Both the position numbers and the translations under genes were made by a program. Shown in pieces: positions 46,964-60,428 of a DNA stretch of 64,000 bases (positions are counted from its first letter, which is position 1; each line of letters starts with the position of its first letter). Under the pieces are notes generated by a model. The model was not told the origin of the DNA, ran no database searches, and worked only from the letters and a program-made list of their open reading frames with translations. Source of the stretch: Gammaproteobacteria bacterium (GTDB lineage: Bacteria > Pseudomonadota > Gammaproteobacteria > JAJDOJ01); the NCBI GenBank assembly GCA_026984215.1, contig JALSSO010000026.1:19505-83504 (forward strand). Reading direction: 5' to 3'.

Positions 46964-48061
46964 GTGAACGCCGAGGAAATCTTTCGCCAGGCGCGCGAGC
47001 GCGGCAAGGTACGGCGCGAACACTGGGAAGACGGTGAGTACCTGCGCCTGCTGGACGAGTTCCACGGTCTGCCCCGCGGCACGGTGAAGATCGCAGACAC
47101 GCTGCTGTGCGGCTATCCGCGCATCGGCCGCATCCTGCGTCTGGCCAGCGGATTGCGCGAGGTGTTCTCGGCACCCTTCTTCGTGGAGGAGAAGGTGGAC
47201 GGCTACAACGTGCGGGTGGTGCGCGTGGGCGAGCGGGTGCTCGCCTTCACGCGGGGCGGCTTTCTCTGCCCGTTCACCACCGACCGTCTGGCGGACCTGA
47301 TCGACACGTCCTTCTTCGAGATCCACCCGGGGCTGGTCATCTGCATGGAAGTGGCCGGGCCCGACAACCCCTATCTCCGGGGCACCACGCCCCAGGTCAC
47401 CGAAGACGTGCGGGCCTTCGTGTTCGACATCGCCCGCAAGGGCCGGGTGGGTTTTCTCCCCTACGCCGAGAAACTGGCCCTGCTCGAACGCCATCGGCTG
47501 CCCAGCGTGCAGCGCTACGGCCGCTTCACGGTCGAGCAGGTGGAGGCCCTGCGCAGCCTGCTCTGGCGGCTCAACGAGGAGCAACGCGAAGGGGTGGTGA
47601 TGAAGGAAGACAGCGCCCAGGACCGGCGCATCAAATACGTCACCAGCAACTCCAGCGTGGCCGACATCCGCAACACGGTGCACAACCTCCTGCACCTGCC
47701 GCCGGAATACTTCATCCACCGCATCCTGCGCCTGGCCCTGTTCCGCGACGAGGTGGGCCGAGAGGCCGCCGAGGACATCGCCGAGCGCCTGGGGCACGCC
47801 TTCCTGGACGGACTCGACGAGGCCATCGCCCAGTACCGCCGCGAGGGCAAGGTCTATTACGCCTTCCGCTGCCGCCTGCGCGATCCGGCCAACGCCGACC
47901 GCCTGCTCGCCCACATCCGGCGAGGCGACCGGCGCATGCACGTGGTGGAAACCGCCCGCCGCAGCGAAGGCGGCTACACCGTGCTCGAGTTCCGCAAGGT
48001 CTACGACGACATGACGGGATTGCTGGCCCACCTGATGCGTGGTGGGCAGGTCTTCGACTGA
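46964..48061 (+). CDS. ATP-dependent RNA ligase, Rnl3 (Pab1020) family
   Basis: 365 aa from GTG 46964, preferred for the GAAGGGGGCG just upstream; ATG 46946 would add six residues. Nucleotidyltransferase motifs of the covalent ligase superfamily are in order: motif I EEKVDGYNV with the AMP-accepting Lys (K77), motif III FVFDIARKG, motif IV EGVVMKED and motif V RIKYVTSN. A helical C-terminal region (~250-365) matches the dimerisation domain of archaeal Rnl3 (MthRnl, Pab1020). It would join 5'-phosphate and 3'-hydroxyl RNA ends or circularise RNA; the natural substrate is not known. TTATAC at ~46930 suggests its own promoter. Confidence 0.88.
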   Translation: MNAEEIFRQARERGKVRREHWEDGEYLRLLDEFHGLPRGTVKIADTLLCGYPRIGRILRLASGLREVFSAPFFVEEKVDGYNVRVVRVGERVLAFTRGGFLCPFTTDRLADLIDTSFFEIHPGLVICMEVAGPDNPYLRGTTPQVTEDVRAFVFDIARKGRVGFLPYAEKLALLERHRLPSVQRYGRFTVEQVEALRSLLWRLNEEQREGVVMKEDSAQDRRIKYVTSNSSVADIRNTVHNLLHLPPEYFIHRILRLALFRDEVGREAAEDIAERLGHAFLDGLDEAIAQYRREGKVYYAFRCRLRDPANADRLLAHIRRGDRRMHVVETARRSEGGYTVLEFRKVYDDMTGLLAHLMRGGQVFD

Positions 48062-48165
48062 ACCGAGCCCGCGCTTGACCGGGGGTTCTCCGCTCCGGCC
48101 GCTCGGGTATCCTATGCGCCTTTTGGAGCAGGCCGGCCGTGGGCCGCGGCGAGGAGCGATCGATC

Positions 48166-50825
<2,660 letters not shown>

Positions 50826-50829
<4 letters not shown>

Positions 50830-51212
50830 ACCGCCGTCGCGCCGCGCTGTGCGGGGCCTGGCTTTCCGCCGCCGCAGTGGTGCTCGGCGCCTTCGCCGCC
50901 CACGGCCTGCGGGGACGGCTGGAACCGCAATGGCTGGACATCTTCCACACGGGGGTGGAATACCACCTGCTGCACGCCATCGGCCTGCTGGGCGTGGCCG
51001 CGGTGTGGGATTTGGGCGCCGAACGCTGGATGCGCTGGTCGGCCACGGCCCTGTGCCTGGGGTTGCTGGTGTTCTCGGGCAGCCTGTACGCCCTGGCGCT
51101 CACCGGCCAACGCGCCCTCGGCGTGATCACGCCCCTGGGTGGGGCGGGAATGATCGTGGGCTGGATCCTGCTCGCGATCGGTCTGCGCCCGCGGCGGGGC
51201 GGCCGGACCTGA
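50826..51212 (+). CDS. DUF423 small membrane protein
   Basis: 128 aa with four hydrophobic segments. Family signature [14 protein letters not shown] and [11 protein letters not shown] near the N-terminus. Function unknown. Coupled by ATGA overlap to acnA; it converges on the gene ending at 51240. Confidence 0.85.
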
Positions 51213-51239
51213 CCCGGCCCCATCTCCTCATCGGCCGGC

Positions 51240-51635
51240 TCAGCGATTTCGGGTGCGCGGCGGGCGATGCAACCGAGCGTCGATTTCCATCAGGGCCCTG
51301 CGTTCACCCATCCGCCGGACCGCCTCCTCGATGAAGGCCATGGCTTGTGCGTACTCGGCATGCACGCCGGCCCAATGCCGGGCCAACCCCAGTGCGAAAC
51401 TGCGAAAACGGCGAAACACCAGAAAGGCCACCGTGGCCACGCCGGCCGCCTGCCATACACGCCCCTGCCACAGGAGCCAGCCCGCCACGGCATAGCCCGA
51501 AAACGCCCCCAGGGCGATCCAGCCACCGATCCGGTGGATGCGGTCCACCAGGTCGCGCACCCGGTCGTGCTGGTCCGCCAGGCATCGGGCGTCCAGGGAC
51601 GGAGAGCGCTTTCCTGTATCGGCCCCCTTATCCAT
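51240..51635 (-). CDS. Small membrane protein, unknown
   Basis: 131 aa. Hydrophilic N-terminal helix, two membrane segments (residues ~37-58 and ~64-81) and a basic helical C-terminus. Not recognised. The ATG lies inside the last codons of the GGDEF-EAL gene (8-bp overlap), so it is translated from the same message and could assist that protein at the membrane. Confidence 0.65.
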   Translation of the reverse strand: MDKGADTGKRSPSLDARCLADQHDRVRDLVDRIHRIGGWIALGAFSGYAVAGWLLWQGRVWQAAGVATVAFLVFRRFRSFALGLARHWAGVHAEYAQAMAFIEEAVRRMGERRALMEIDARLHRPPRTRNR

Positions 51636-53733
51636 CAGCCATGCGAGCGATCGACCCGGGGCGCTGGCACAGATCGAAGGCGGACTCCAGCGGCGAGGGG
51701 CGGGCGAACGCATAGCCCTGGAAGTAATCCACCCCGAGTCCGCGGACCAGACGCAGCAAGTGCTTGTTCTCCACATATTCGGCGATGGTCTTCATCCCCA
51801 TCACGTGCCCCACCTCGTTGATGGCCCGCACCAATGCCGTGGCCACCTCGTCGTGTTCCATGTCGCGCACGAACTCGCCCTCGATCTTCAGGAATTGCAG
51901 CGGCATCGAGCGCAGGGAAGAAAAGGACGTGAGCCCACTGCCGAAGTCGTCCAGGGCGAACAACACTCCTTCTCGATGGAGGGCCGTCATCAGCTCGGTC
52001 GCGCGGCCCAGGTTGGCAATGGCCGCCGTCTCTGTGATTTCCAGGCACAGAGCACCGGCGGGCATGCCGTGCGCCCGGACCCGTTCCGCCGCCCAACGGG
52101 CGAACTCCAGGTCGCTCACGGTCTGGGCGGAAATGTTGACGAACAGGGTCGGGCGGCGTGCCGGCGGCGCATCACCGAACCGTTCCATGTACTGCGACAT
52201 GGCCTGCTCGAGCACCCACCGGTCCAACTCCCCCATCATCCCGAAGCGCTCGGCCGCGGGAATGAAATCGCCGGGCAGATAAACCTTGTCTCCCGCCTCG
52301 TCCCGGATCCTCAGCAAGACCTCGCAGTCGAGCGGTTTCCCGTCCATGATCCCGCTGGGCGCGATGGGCTGACCGAACAATTCCAGACGGCCTTCTTGCA
52401 TGGCCGCCCGCACCCGGTTGAGCCACCAGACCTCGCAGGACCGCTGCCTGACCTGCTGATCGCTGTCGGTGTAGACGCGCACCCGGTTGCGCCCTTCTTC
52501 CTTGGCCAGGTAACAGGCCGAATCCGCCCGGCTGAGCACCTCTGCGCAGCCAAGCTCGTCCGGCGTGATGACCGAGATCCCGATGCTCACCCCGACACTG
52601 TACATCCCGCCGTGCCACGCGAACCGATACCCGGCCACCGCCTCCTTGATGCCCTGCGCGATGACCCGTGCCTGAGTCACGTCACAACCGTCCAGGATCA
52701 CGCCGAATTCGTCCCCGCCCAGACGGGCCAGGGTGTCCCCTTTCCGTACGCGCTCCTGCAACAGGTCGGCGATCTGGCGCAGCAGCTCGTCTCCGGCCAT
52801 GTGTCCGCAAGTGTCATTGATGAACTTGAAACGGTCCAGATCGAGATACAGCACACTCGAAGTGCAACGTGCGGTACGGCACAGACTCAGGGTGATCTCC
52901 AGGCGCCGTTCGAACTCGTAGCGATTGAACAAACCCGTCAGCGCATCGTGCGAGGCCTGGTAGCTGAGCTCGATGGTCCGCTCGTTGACCAGATCCTCGA
53001 GGCGGTCCCGGTGCTCCTCCAGCTCCTGCTCGATGGCCGCCCGCAGGCGAATTTCCCTCTCGTAGCTCCGCTGCACGGCCTCGACCCGGCGCAGGACGAG
53101 CCATCCCACCATGGCGCCGGCCGCCAGCATCATCGCCAGAAACAGCAGCCGGGCCACCATCAGCTCACGGTAGCCGGTCCGCGCCTCGTCGGTGGCTCGG
53201 AGGAGCTGCCTGTGGTACGCATCCCCCAGCGCGGCGAGCGTGTCCTGGACACCTCTCAGGCCCGCCAGCAGTTCACCCGACCATGCCGGGGGGCGCCCCA
53301 TCCCCTGACCGCCCGTCCCCGCTTCGACCCGGGCCTGCTCGACCAGCCCGCGCAATGCCGCCTGTTCTTGCCGCAGACGCTGCAGCAACCGCTGCACCTG
53401 GGACGGCGTGCCGACCCCCTCGCTCGACGGCACGGAACCCATTCCCGCCGGAAGGGTCGGCAGGCGTGCCGAAACCGCCGCTTGCTCCGACCCGGTCGCG
53501 AATCGGTGCAGGACCTCCTGTATCCACCGGTCCATGGCGCGTCGCCACCCCTCCACCCGGTCCAGCCCGGCGGCAACGCCATCGACGCGGGTCTGCAGCG
53601 CATGAAGACGCGCGCGGGCCGCATTCGCGAACACGACCTCTCCCGCCAGCAGCACGCCGAGCAGGAAGACAAAGCCCGTCAGGACCGGGCCTGTTGCACG
53701 GATCCCCGTGTGGCGTTTTCTCCCGGGCCGCAT
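51628..53733 (-). CDS. GGDEF-EAL c-di-GMP protein with periplasmic sensor
   Basis: 701 aa from ATG 53733; an upstream ATG at 53892 adds a 53-residue segment lacking homology. Two membrane helices (~16-37 and ~190-210) bracket a helical periplasmic sensor. GGDEF domain: LARLGGDEFGVIL intact, no RxxD I-site evident at the expected position. EAL domain: the signature reads CEVLLR (EVL instead of EAL), but the other catalytic residues (NISAQ, EITETAAI, DDFGSG, KIEGEFV, AEYVEN) are present, so phosphodiesterase activity is plausible. TTATAA near 53820 may be its promoter. Net output, synthesis or breakdown, is undecided. Confidence 0.87.
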   Translation of the reverse strand: MRPGRKRHTGIRATGPVLTGFVFLLGVLLAGEVVFANAARARLHALQTRVDGVAAGLDRVEGWRRAMDRWIQEVLHRFATGSEQAAVSARLPTLPAGMGSVPSSEGVGTPSQVQRLLQRLRQEQAALRGLVEQARVEAGTGGQGMGRPPAWSGELLAGLRGVQDTLAALGDAYHRQLLRATDEARTGYRELMVARLLFLAMMLAAGAMVGWLVLRRVEAVQRSYEREIRLRAAIEQELEEHRDRLEDLVNERTIELSYQASHDALTGLFNRYEFERRLEITLSLCRTARCTSSVLYLDLDRFKFINDTCGHMAGDELLRQIADLLQERVRKGDTLARLGGDEFGVILDGCDVTQARVIAQGIKEAVAGYRFAWHGGMYSVGVSIGISVITPDELGCAEVLSRADSACYLAKEEGRNRVRVYTDSDQQVRQRSCEVWWLNRVRAAMQEGRLELFGQPIAPSGIMDGKPLDCEVLLRIRDEAGDKVYLPGDFIPAAERFGMMGELDRWVLEQAMSQYMERFGDAPPARRPTLFVNISAQTVSDLEFARWAAERVRAHGMPAGALCLEITETAAIANLGRATELMTALHREGVLFALDDFGSGLTSFSSLRSMPLQFLKIEGEFVRDMEHDEVATALVRAINEVGHVMGMKTIAEYVENKHLLRLVRGLGVDYFQGYAFARPSPLESAFDLCQRPGSIARMADG

Positions 53734-53928
53734 CACGTTGTGCGTTCGAGTGGCATCGATCCCGGCCGCCGCGGCTCCCGTCACGGTTGGACCGGAGACG
53801 TACGGCGGCTTCTTGGCCCTTATAACAGAGCGCACGATCCACGCGCACGGCCGGCAGGACCACCGGTAGCGTTCGCACGCATCTCGGTACACGGTCCTGT
53901 GGCTCCGCCGCGAAAGAAGCAGAGGGGG

Positions 53929-53959
53929 TTGGCATTGAATAAGAATGTTAGTTTATACT
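53929..53959 (+). promoter_or_regulatory. Candidate promoter of the sulfur-globule-like gene
   Basis: TATACT (53954-53959) is a near-consensus -10 in an unusually AT-rich tract, with TTGGCA (53929-53934) nineteen bases upstream as a possible -35. AGGAG at 53997-54001 is the ribosome-binding site. Confidence 0.5.
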
Positions 53960-54010
53960 TATATTGATGTATTCTCGTGGACCAACCCAAACGACAGGAG
54001 AAACGAAAAA

Positions 54011-54595
54011 ATGAAGAAGACCATCCGCAACATCGCCCTGGCTGCTGCCATGGCGGGCGCGGGCAGCGCCCAGGCCTGGTGGGGACCGTTCGACGTCTTC
54101 GACGGCAACGGTTTCGGTGCCTTCGACTTCGACTTCCACGCCAGCGCCCACTCCGGATTCTGGGGCGACTACTGGGATGCCCCGTGGTGGGCCTATCCCT
54201 ATTACGGCTATCCTGCGCCCGTCGCCTATCCGGCGGTGCCGGCCCTGACCGAGGAGCAGATCAAGGCCCAGCAGGAGGCCCTGGAGGCCCAGCGCAAGGC
54301 CTGGGCCGATGCGCTGGCCAAACAGCAGCAGGCCGCCGCCGAATACGCCAAGCAATTCCAGAACCTCCAGCCCGTGGCGTTCGATCCCGCCGCCCTGGCC
54401 GAACAGCACCGCCAGATGATGGAGCAGGAGCGCGCCAACATGGAGCAGCTCATGGAGCAACGCTGGGAGCAGATCGAGGCCCAGCACAAGGCCATGGTGC
54501 AGCAGATGGACGAGGCGCGCGCCCAGCGTGAAGCCGAGGTCGAGAAGCGTCGCAAGGCCATGGAAGATCGCGTGGCGTTGTTCGAGCGCGGCTGA
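54011..54595 (+). CDS. Sulfur-globule-type envelope protein with coiled-coil tail
   Basis: 194 aa, strong AGGAG site. Signal peptide (residues 1-22, SAQA before WWGP). The mature N-terminus is Gly/Trp/Tyr/Phe/Asp-rich (AWWGPFDVFDGNGFGAFDFD, then YPYYGYPAPVAYP), the composition and opening seen in Sgp sulfur-globule proteins of purple sulfur bacteria. Residues ~78-190 are a Gln/Glu/Ala/Met-rich helix predicted to form a coiled coil, which the Allochromatium SgpA/B proteins lack. It ends at an intrinsic terminator. Family assignment rests on composition and host context, so it is provisional. Confidence 0.72.
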   Translation: MKKTIRNIALAAAMAGAGSAQAWWGPFDVFDGNGFGAFDFDFHASAHSGFWGDYWDAPWWAYPYYGYPAPVAYPAVPALTEEQIKAQQEALEAQRKAWADALAKQQQAAAEYAKQFQNLQPVAFDPAALAEQHRQMMEQERANMEQLMEQRWEQIEAQHKAMVQQMDEARAQREAEVEKRRKAMEDRVALFERG

Positions 54596-54615
54596 TCTGC
54601 CCGGCCCATGCGCCT

Positions 54616-56981
<2,366 letters not shown>

Positions 56982-57013
56982 TCAGCCCTACAATCCGTGG
57001 GCCCGGCCGACAC

Positions 57014-57307
57014 TCACACCAACCGCGCCGGGAAGGTGAGGATGTGCTCGGGCTCGACCACCTGGCGCAGATCGGCCACCACCGCCTCGATCTTGTCCGG
57101 GTCATCGAAAAACTCGATCACCACCGGCAGATCCAGAGACAGATCCAGCAGCGAGGCACCATGAATCCGGCCGCTGTGACCGAAGCCGCTGATGCCTCGG
57201 AACATGGTCACGCCACGCACTCCTTCCCGGTCGTGCAACAGCCGGAAGATCTTCTCGTGCTTGTGCGCCCGCTCGGACAGGTAGATACGCACCACCGTGA
57301 CATTCAT
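57014..57307 (-). CDS. DUF190 protein, crcB-linked
   Basis: 97 aa, ferredoxin-like fold of the DUF190 family (VVRIYLSERAHKHEKIFR, GVTMFRGISGFG, LPVVIEFFDDPDKIE). It resembles PII-like proteins in shape. DUF190 genes regularly accompany crcB, which suggests a role in fluoride export or its control. ATG overlaps the crcB stop (ATGA). Confidence 0.85.
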   Translation of the reverse strand: MNVTVVRIYLSERAHKHEKIFRLLHDREGVRGVTMFRGISGFGHSGRIHGASLLDLSLDLPVVIEFFDDPDKIEAVVADLRQVVEPEHILTFPARLV

Positions 57308-57678
57308 AGGCTCCTCCCGAGGACCACACCGGCCCAGGCGGCCGTGATGCAAAAAACCACGTTGGCCACCACGTTCACCATGGCCCGCAGCGCCTGCCCG
57401 TCCTCCATCAGCATCAGCGTCTCGTACGAGAACGTGGAAAACGTGGTGAATGCTCCCAGAAAGCCGATCAGCACGCCCGCCCGCCACTCGGGCGCCAGGG
57501 CCATGCGCTCCAGAAACAACACGCTCAGCAGCCCGATCAATCCCGAGCCGAGCACGTTCACCGCCAGTGTCCCATACGGGAAACCACGCCCCAGCAATCC
57601 ATACACGGCCAACGCCACCCAGTAGCGCATCAGCGCCCCGAGCGCTCCGCCCCCTGCAATCGCCATCACCTGTGTCAA
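57304..57678 (-). CDS. crcB: Fluoride channel CrcB (Fluc)
   Basis: 124 aa, four membrane helices. The conserved start (GGGALGALMRYWVAL), the central Asn-containing GTLAVNVLGS and the phenylalanine box GFLGAFTTFSTFSYET are complete. Works as a dual-topology dimer to let fluoride out of the cell. No fluoride riboswitch is seen upstream. Confidence 0.95.
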   Translation of the reverse strand: MTQVMAIAGGGALGALMRYWVALAVYGLLGRGFPYGTLAVNVLGSGLIGLLSVLFLERMALAPEWRAGVLIGFLGAFTTFSTFSYETLMLMEDGQALRAMVNVVANVVFCITAAWAGVVLGRSL

Positions 57679-57783
57679 GCCTGTCCACCCCTGCGCCGCG
57701 GGCCTCCGCCAGCGGACAGCGTAGCCGCGCGGCGGGCGCTTTTCCAGAACCGACAGGGATCAATTTCCCATGCCAAATCGTGG

Positions 57784-57813
57784 ATACCCGCCGTCGATCG
57801 GCGGTTTGGGTAT
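57784..57813. promoter_or_regulatory. Dyad element upstream of glcDEF
   Basis: Nested inverted repeats: ATACCC (57784-57789) with GGGTAT (57808-57813), and CCGCCG (57788-57793) with CGGCGG (57799-57804). It abuts TATAGT at 57811-57816, a plausible -10 of the glc transcript, so it may be an operator. Confidence 0.4.
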
Positions 57814-57846
57814 AGTTACGCCGGTCGCAACCCGGCGCCTGGAGAC

Positions 57847-59352
57847 GTGCTCACCGACACCAAGGACAAGCTGCCCCCTTCCACCGGGACACCCGCCGAA
57901 CGGCTCGCCGCCCTGCGTGACGAGCTGGCCGGCTGGCTTCCGGGCGAGGCGCTCGTCACCCGGCCAGAGACGCTGCGGGCCTATGAATGCGATGGCCTGC
58001 CCGCCTACCGGCGGGTGCCCGGCCTGGTGGCCCTGCCCTCCACCGCCGAGGAGGTGGCCCGTATCCTGGCCGCCGCGCGCTGGCACCGGGTGCCCGTGAT
58101 CGCCCGCGGGGCGGGCACCGGCTTGTCCGGCGGCGCGCTACCGGACCCGGATGGATTGCTGCTCTCGCTGGCCCGCCTCAACCGCATCCTGGAGATCGAC
58201 CCGGACAACCGGACCGCCCGCGTTCAGCCCGGCGTGCGCAACCTCGCCATCTCCGAAGCCGCCGCCCCCCACGGCCTTTACTACGCCCCCGATCCCTCCT
58301 CACAGATCGCCTGCTCCATCGGTGGCAACGTGGCCGAGAATGCCGGCGGCGTCCATTGCCTGAAGTACGGCCTCACCGTCAACAACGTAGTCGGCCTGCG
58401 CATGGTCACACCCTGCGGGGAAATCCTCACCCTGGGGTCCGAGGCGCTGGATGCGCCCGGTTACGACTTGCTCGCGTTGCTGCACGGCAGCGAGGGCATG
58501 CTCGGGGTGATCGTCGAGATCACGGTCCGGCTCCTGCCCCGTCCCGAGTCCGTCGCGGTGCTCTTGGCGGCCTTCGACACCATCCCGGCCGCGGCCGAGG
58601 CGGTGGCCGCCATCATCGGCGCGGGCATCGTTCCGGCGGGCCTGGAGATGATGGACAATCCGGCGATCCGTGCCGCGGAGGACTTCGTCCACGCGGGTTA
58701 TCCCGTGGAGGCCGCCGCGATCGTGCTGGTGGAGCTGGACGGCACCCCCGAGGCGGTGGACGCGGCGGCCGAGCGCGTGGCGGCGCTTCTACGGGAGCAC
58801 GGATCCGCACAGGTGCGGCTGGCGCGGGACCCGGACCAGCGGGCGCGCTTGTGGGCGGGACGCAAGTCGGCGTTCCCCGCGGTGGGACGCATCTCCCCGG
58901 ACTACTACTGCATGGACGGGACCATCCCGCGTCACCGCCTGGCCGAGGTGCTGGCGGAAATCGCCCGGCTGTCGAAGGACTTCGGCCTGCCGGTGGCCAA
59001 CGTGTTCCATGCCGGCGACGGCAATCTCCACCCGCTCATCCTCTACGACGCCGCCCGGGACGGCGAGCTGGAAAAGGCCGAACGGTTCGGCGCCCGGATT
59101 CTCGAGTTGTGTGTGGCCGTGGGCGGTACCATCACCGGCGAGCATGGGGTGGGGGTGGAAAAACTCGACTCCATGTGCGTCCAGTTCGCTCCCGCGGAAC
59201 TGGAGTGCTTCCACGCCGTGAAGCGCGCCTTCGATCCGGACGGACTGCTCAACCCGGGCAAGGCGGTCCCCACCCTGCACCGATGCGCCGAGCTGGGGGC
59301 CATGCACGTGCACGACGGCCGCCTGCCGCACGCGGACCTGCCCCGGTTCTGA
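57847..59352 (+). CDS. glcD: Glycolate oxidase subunit GlcD
   Basis: 501 aa, FAD-linked oxidase of the VAO/GlcD family. FAD-binding VIARGAGTGLSGGALPD and IGGNVAENAGG, and C-terminal NVFHAGDGNLHPLILYD with active-site His. Oxidises glycolate to glyoxylate with GlcE and GlcF at the membrane. GTG start; the upstream GGAG is unusually close. Its stop shares a base with the glcE start (TGATG). Confidence 0.94.
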   Translation: MLTDTKDKLPPSTGTPAERLAALRDELAGWLPGEALVTRPETLRAYECDGLPAYRRVPGLVALPSTAEEVARILAAARWHRVPVIARGAGTGLSGGALPDPDGLLLSLARLNRILEIDPDNRTARVQPGVRNLAISEAAAPHGLYYAPDPSSQIACSIGGNVAENAGGVHCLKYGLTVNNVVGLRMVTPCGEILTLGSEALDAPGYDLLALLHGSEGMLGVIVEITVRLLPRPESVAVLLAAFDTIPAAAEAVAAIIGAGIVPAGLEMMDNPAIRAAEDFVHAGYPVEAAAIVLVELDGTPEAVDAAAERVAALLREHGSAQVRLARDPDQRARLWAGRKSAFPAVGRISPDYYCMDGTIPRHRLAEVLAEIARLSKDFGLPVANVFHAGDGNLHPLILYDAARDGELEKAERFGARILELCVAVGGTITGEHGVGVEKLDSMCVQFAPAELECFHAVKRAFDPDGLLNPGKAVPTLHRCAELGAMHVHDGRLPHADLPRF

Positions 59353-60419
59353 TGCCTTGCGCCGACCCGCCGCTGGAAGCCTTGCGCGAGCGCGTCCTGG
59401 AGGCCGCCGACCGCGCCGCGCCGCTGGAGATCGTGGGCGGCGGCAGCAAACGGTTCTACGGCCGCGAGCCGCAGGGCGAACCACTGTCCACGGTCGCACT
59501 CACCGGCATCGTGCGCTACCAGCCCAGCGAGCTGTTCGTCACGGTACGCGCGGGCACGCCGCTGGCGCAGTTGGAGGCGACCCTGGCCGCCGAGGGCCAG
59601 ATGCTGGCCTTCGAGCCGCCCCATTTCGGCCCAGGCGCCACGGTCGGCGGCATGGTGGCCGCCGGGCTGGCCGGGCCACGCCGTCCCTGGACCGGCGCGG
59701 TACGCGACCATCTGCTGGGCGTGCGGGTCCTGGACGGCAGCGGCCGGTTGCTGCACTTCGGGGGCGAGGTGATGAAGAACGTGGCGGGCTACGACCTGTT
59801 CCGGCCCATGGCCGGCGCGCTCGGCACCCTCGGCGTGCTGGTGGAGGTCACCCTCAAGCTCAGCCCCGTGCCCGCGTGCACCCGCACCCGGGCGCTGCCG
59901 CTCAACCCCGACGAGGCCCGTTCGGCGATGGGACGGTTGTGGGGCGGCGCGGAACCGGTGACGGCCACCTGGTATGACGGCGAGACGCTCTACGTGCGCC
60001 TGGCCGGGGAGGAGCCTGCCGTGGCCCGTGGCGAACGGCGGCTCGGCGGGGAAGCGCTCCCGGAGACCACCACGCTGTGGCGGGATCTGCGCGAACACCG
60101 TCTGCCCTGGTTCCGGGAACCGGGTCCCCTGTGGCGCCTGTCGGTCCCCCCCGCCGCCCCGGCCATCCGCCTGCCCGGCGACTGGGGCGTGGAATGGGCC
60201 GGGGCGCAGCGCTGGCTGCGCAGCCCGGCCGAAGCCGGGGCGGTGCGGCATGCCGCCGCGGCCGTCGGGGGGCACGCCACCCTGTTCCGCGGCGGGGCGC
60301 GCAAGGGTGAGGTCTTCCATCCCCTGGATCCGGCCCTGCTGACCCTCCACCAGCGCCTCAAGGCCGTCTTCGACCCGAAAGGGATCTTCAACCCCGGGCG
60401 GCTCTACACGCAACTGTGA
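59352..60419 (+). CDS. glcE: Glycolate oxidase FAD-binding subunit GlcE
   Basis: 355 aa. Reduced FAD-binding PCMH-type domain (VGGGSKRFYGREP, FGPGATVGGMVAAGLAG, GGEVMKNVAGYDLFR) with a C-terminal oxidase-like domain. Required in the GlcDEF complex. ATG at 59352; glcF follows ten bases downstream. Confidence 0.93.
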   Translation: MPCADPPLEALRERVLEAADRAAPLEIVGGGSKRFYGREPQGEPLSTVALTGIVRYQPSELFVTVRAGTPLAQLEATLAAEGQMLAFEPPHFGPGATVGGMVAAGLAGPRRPWTGAVRDHLLGVRVLDGSGRLLHFGGEVMKNVAGYDLFRPMAGALGTLGVLVEVTLKLSPVPACTRTRALPLNPDEARSAMGRLWGGAEPVTATWYDGETLYVRLAGEEPAVARGERRLGGEALPETTTLWRDLREHRLPWFREPGPLWRLSVPPAAPAIRLPGDWGVEWAGAQRWLRSPAEAGAVRHAAAAVGGHATLFRGGARKGEVFHPLDPALLTLHQRLKAVFDPKGIFNPGRLYTQL

Positions 60420-60428
60420 GGTTCCTCC

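Noticed and set aside
53734..53892. Extended N-terminus of the GGDEF-EAL protein
   Set aside because: The extra 53 residues are Cys/Arg-rich and precede the first membrane helix without a sensible motif; the ATG at 53733 is preferred.
57679..57846. Fluoride riboswitch upstream of crcB
   Set aside because: The required conserved helices and the CTGATGA-like end are missing; a GGTGATGG run is in coding sequence.
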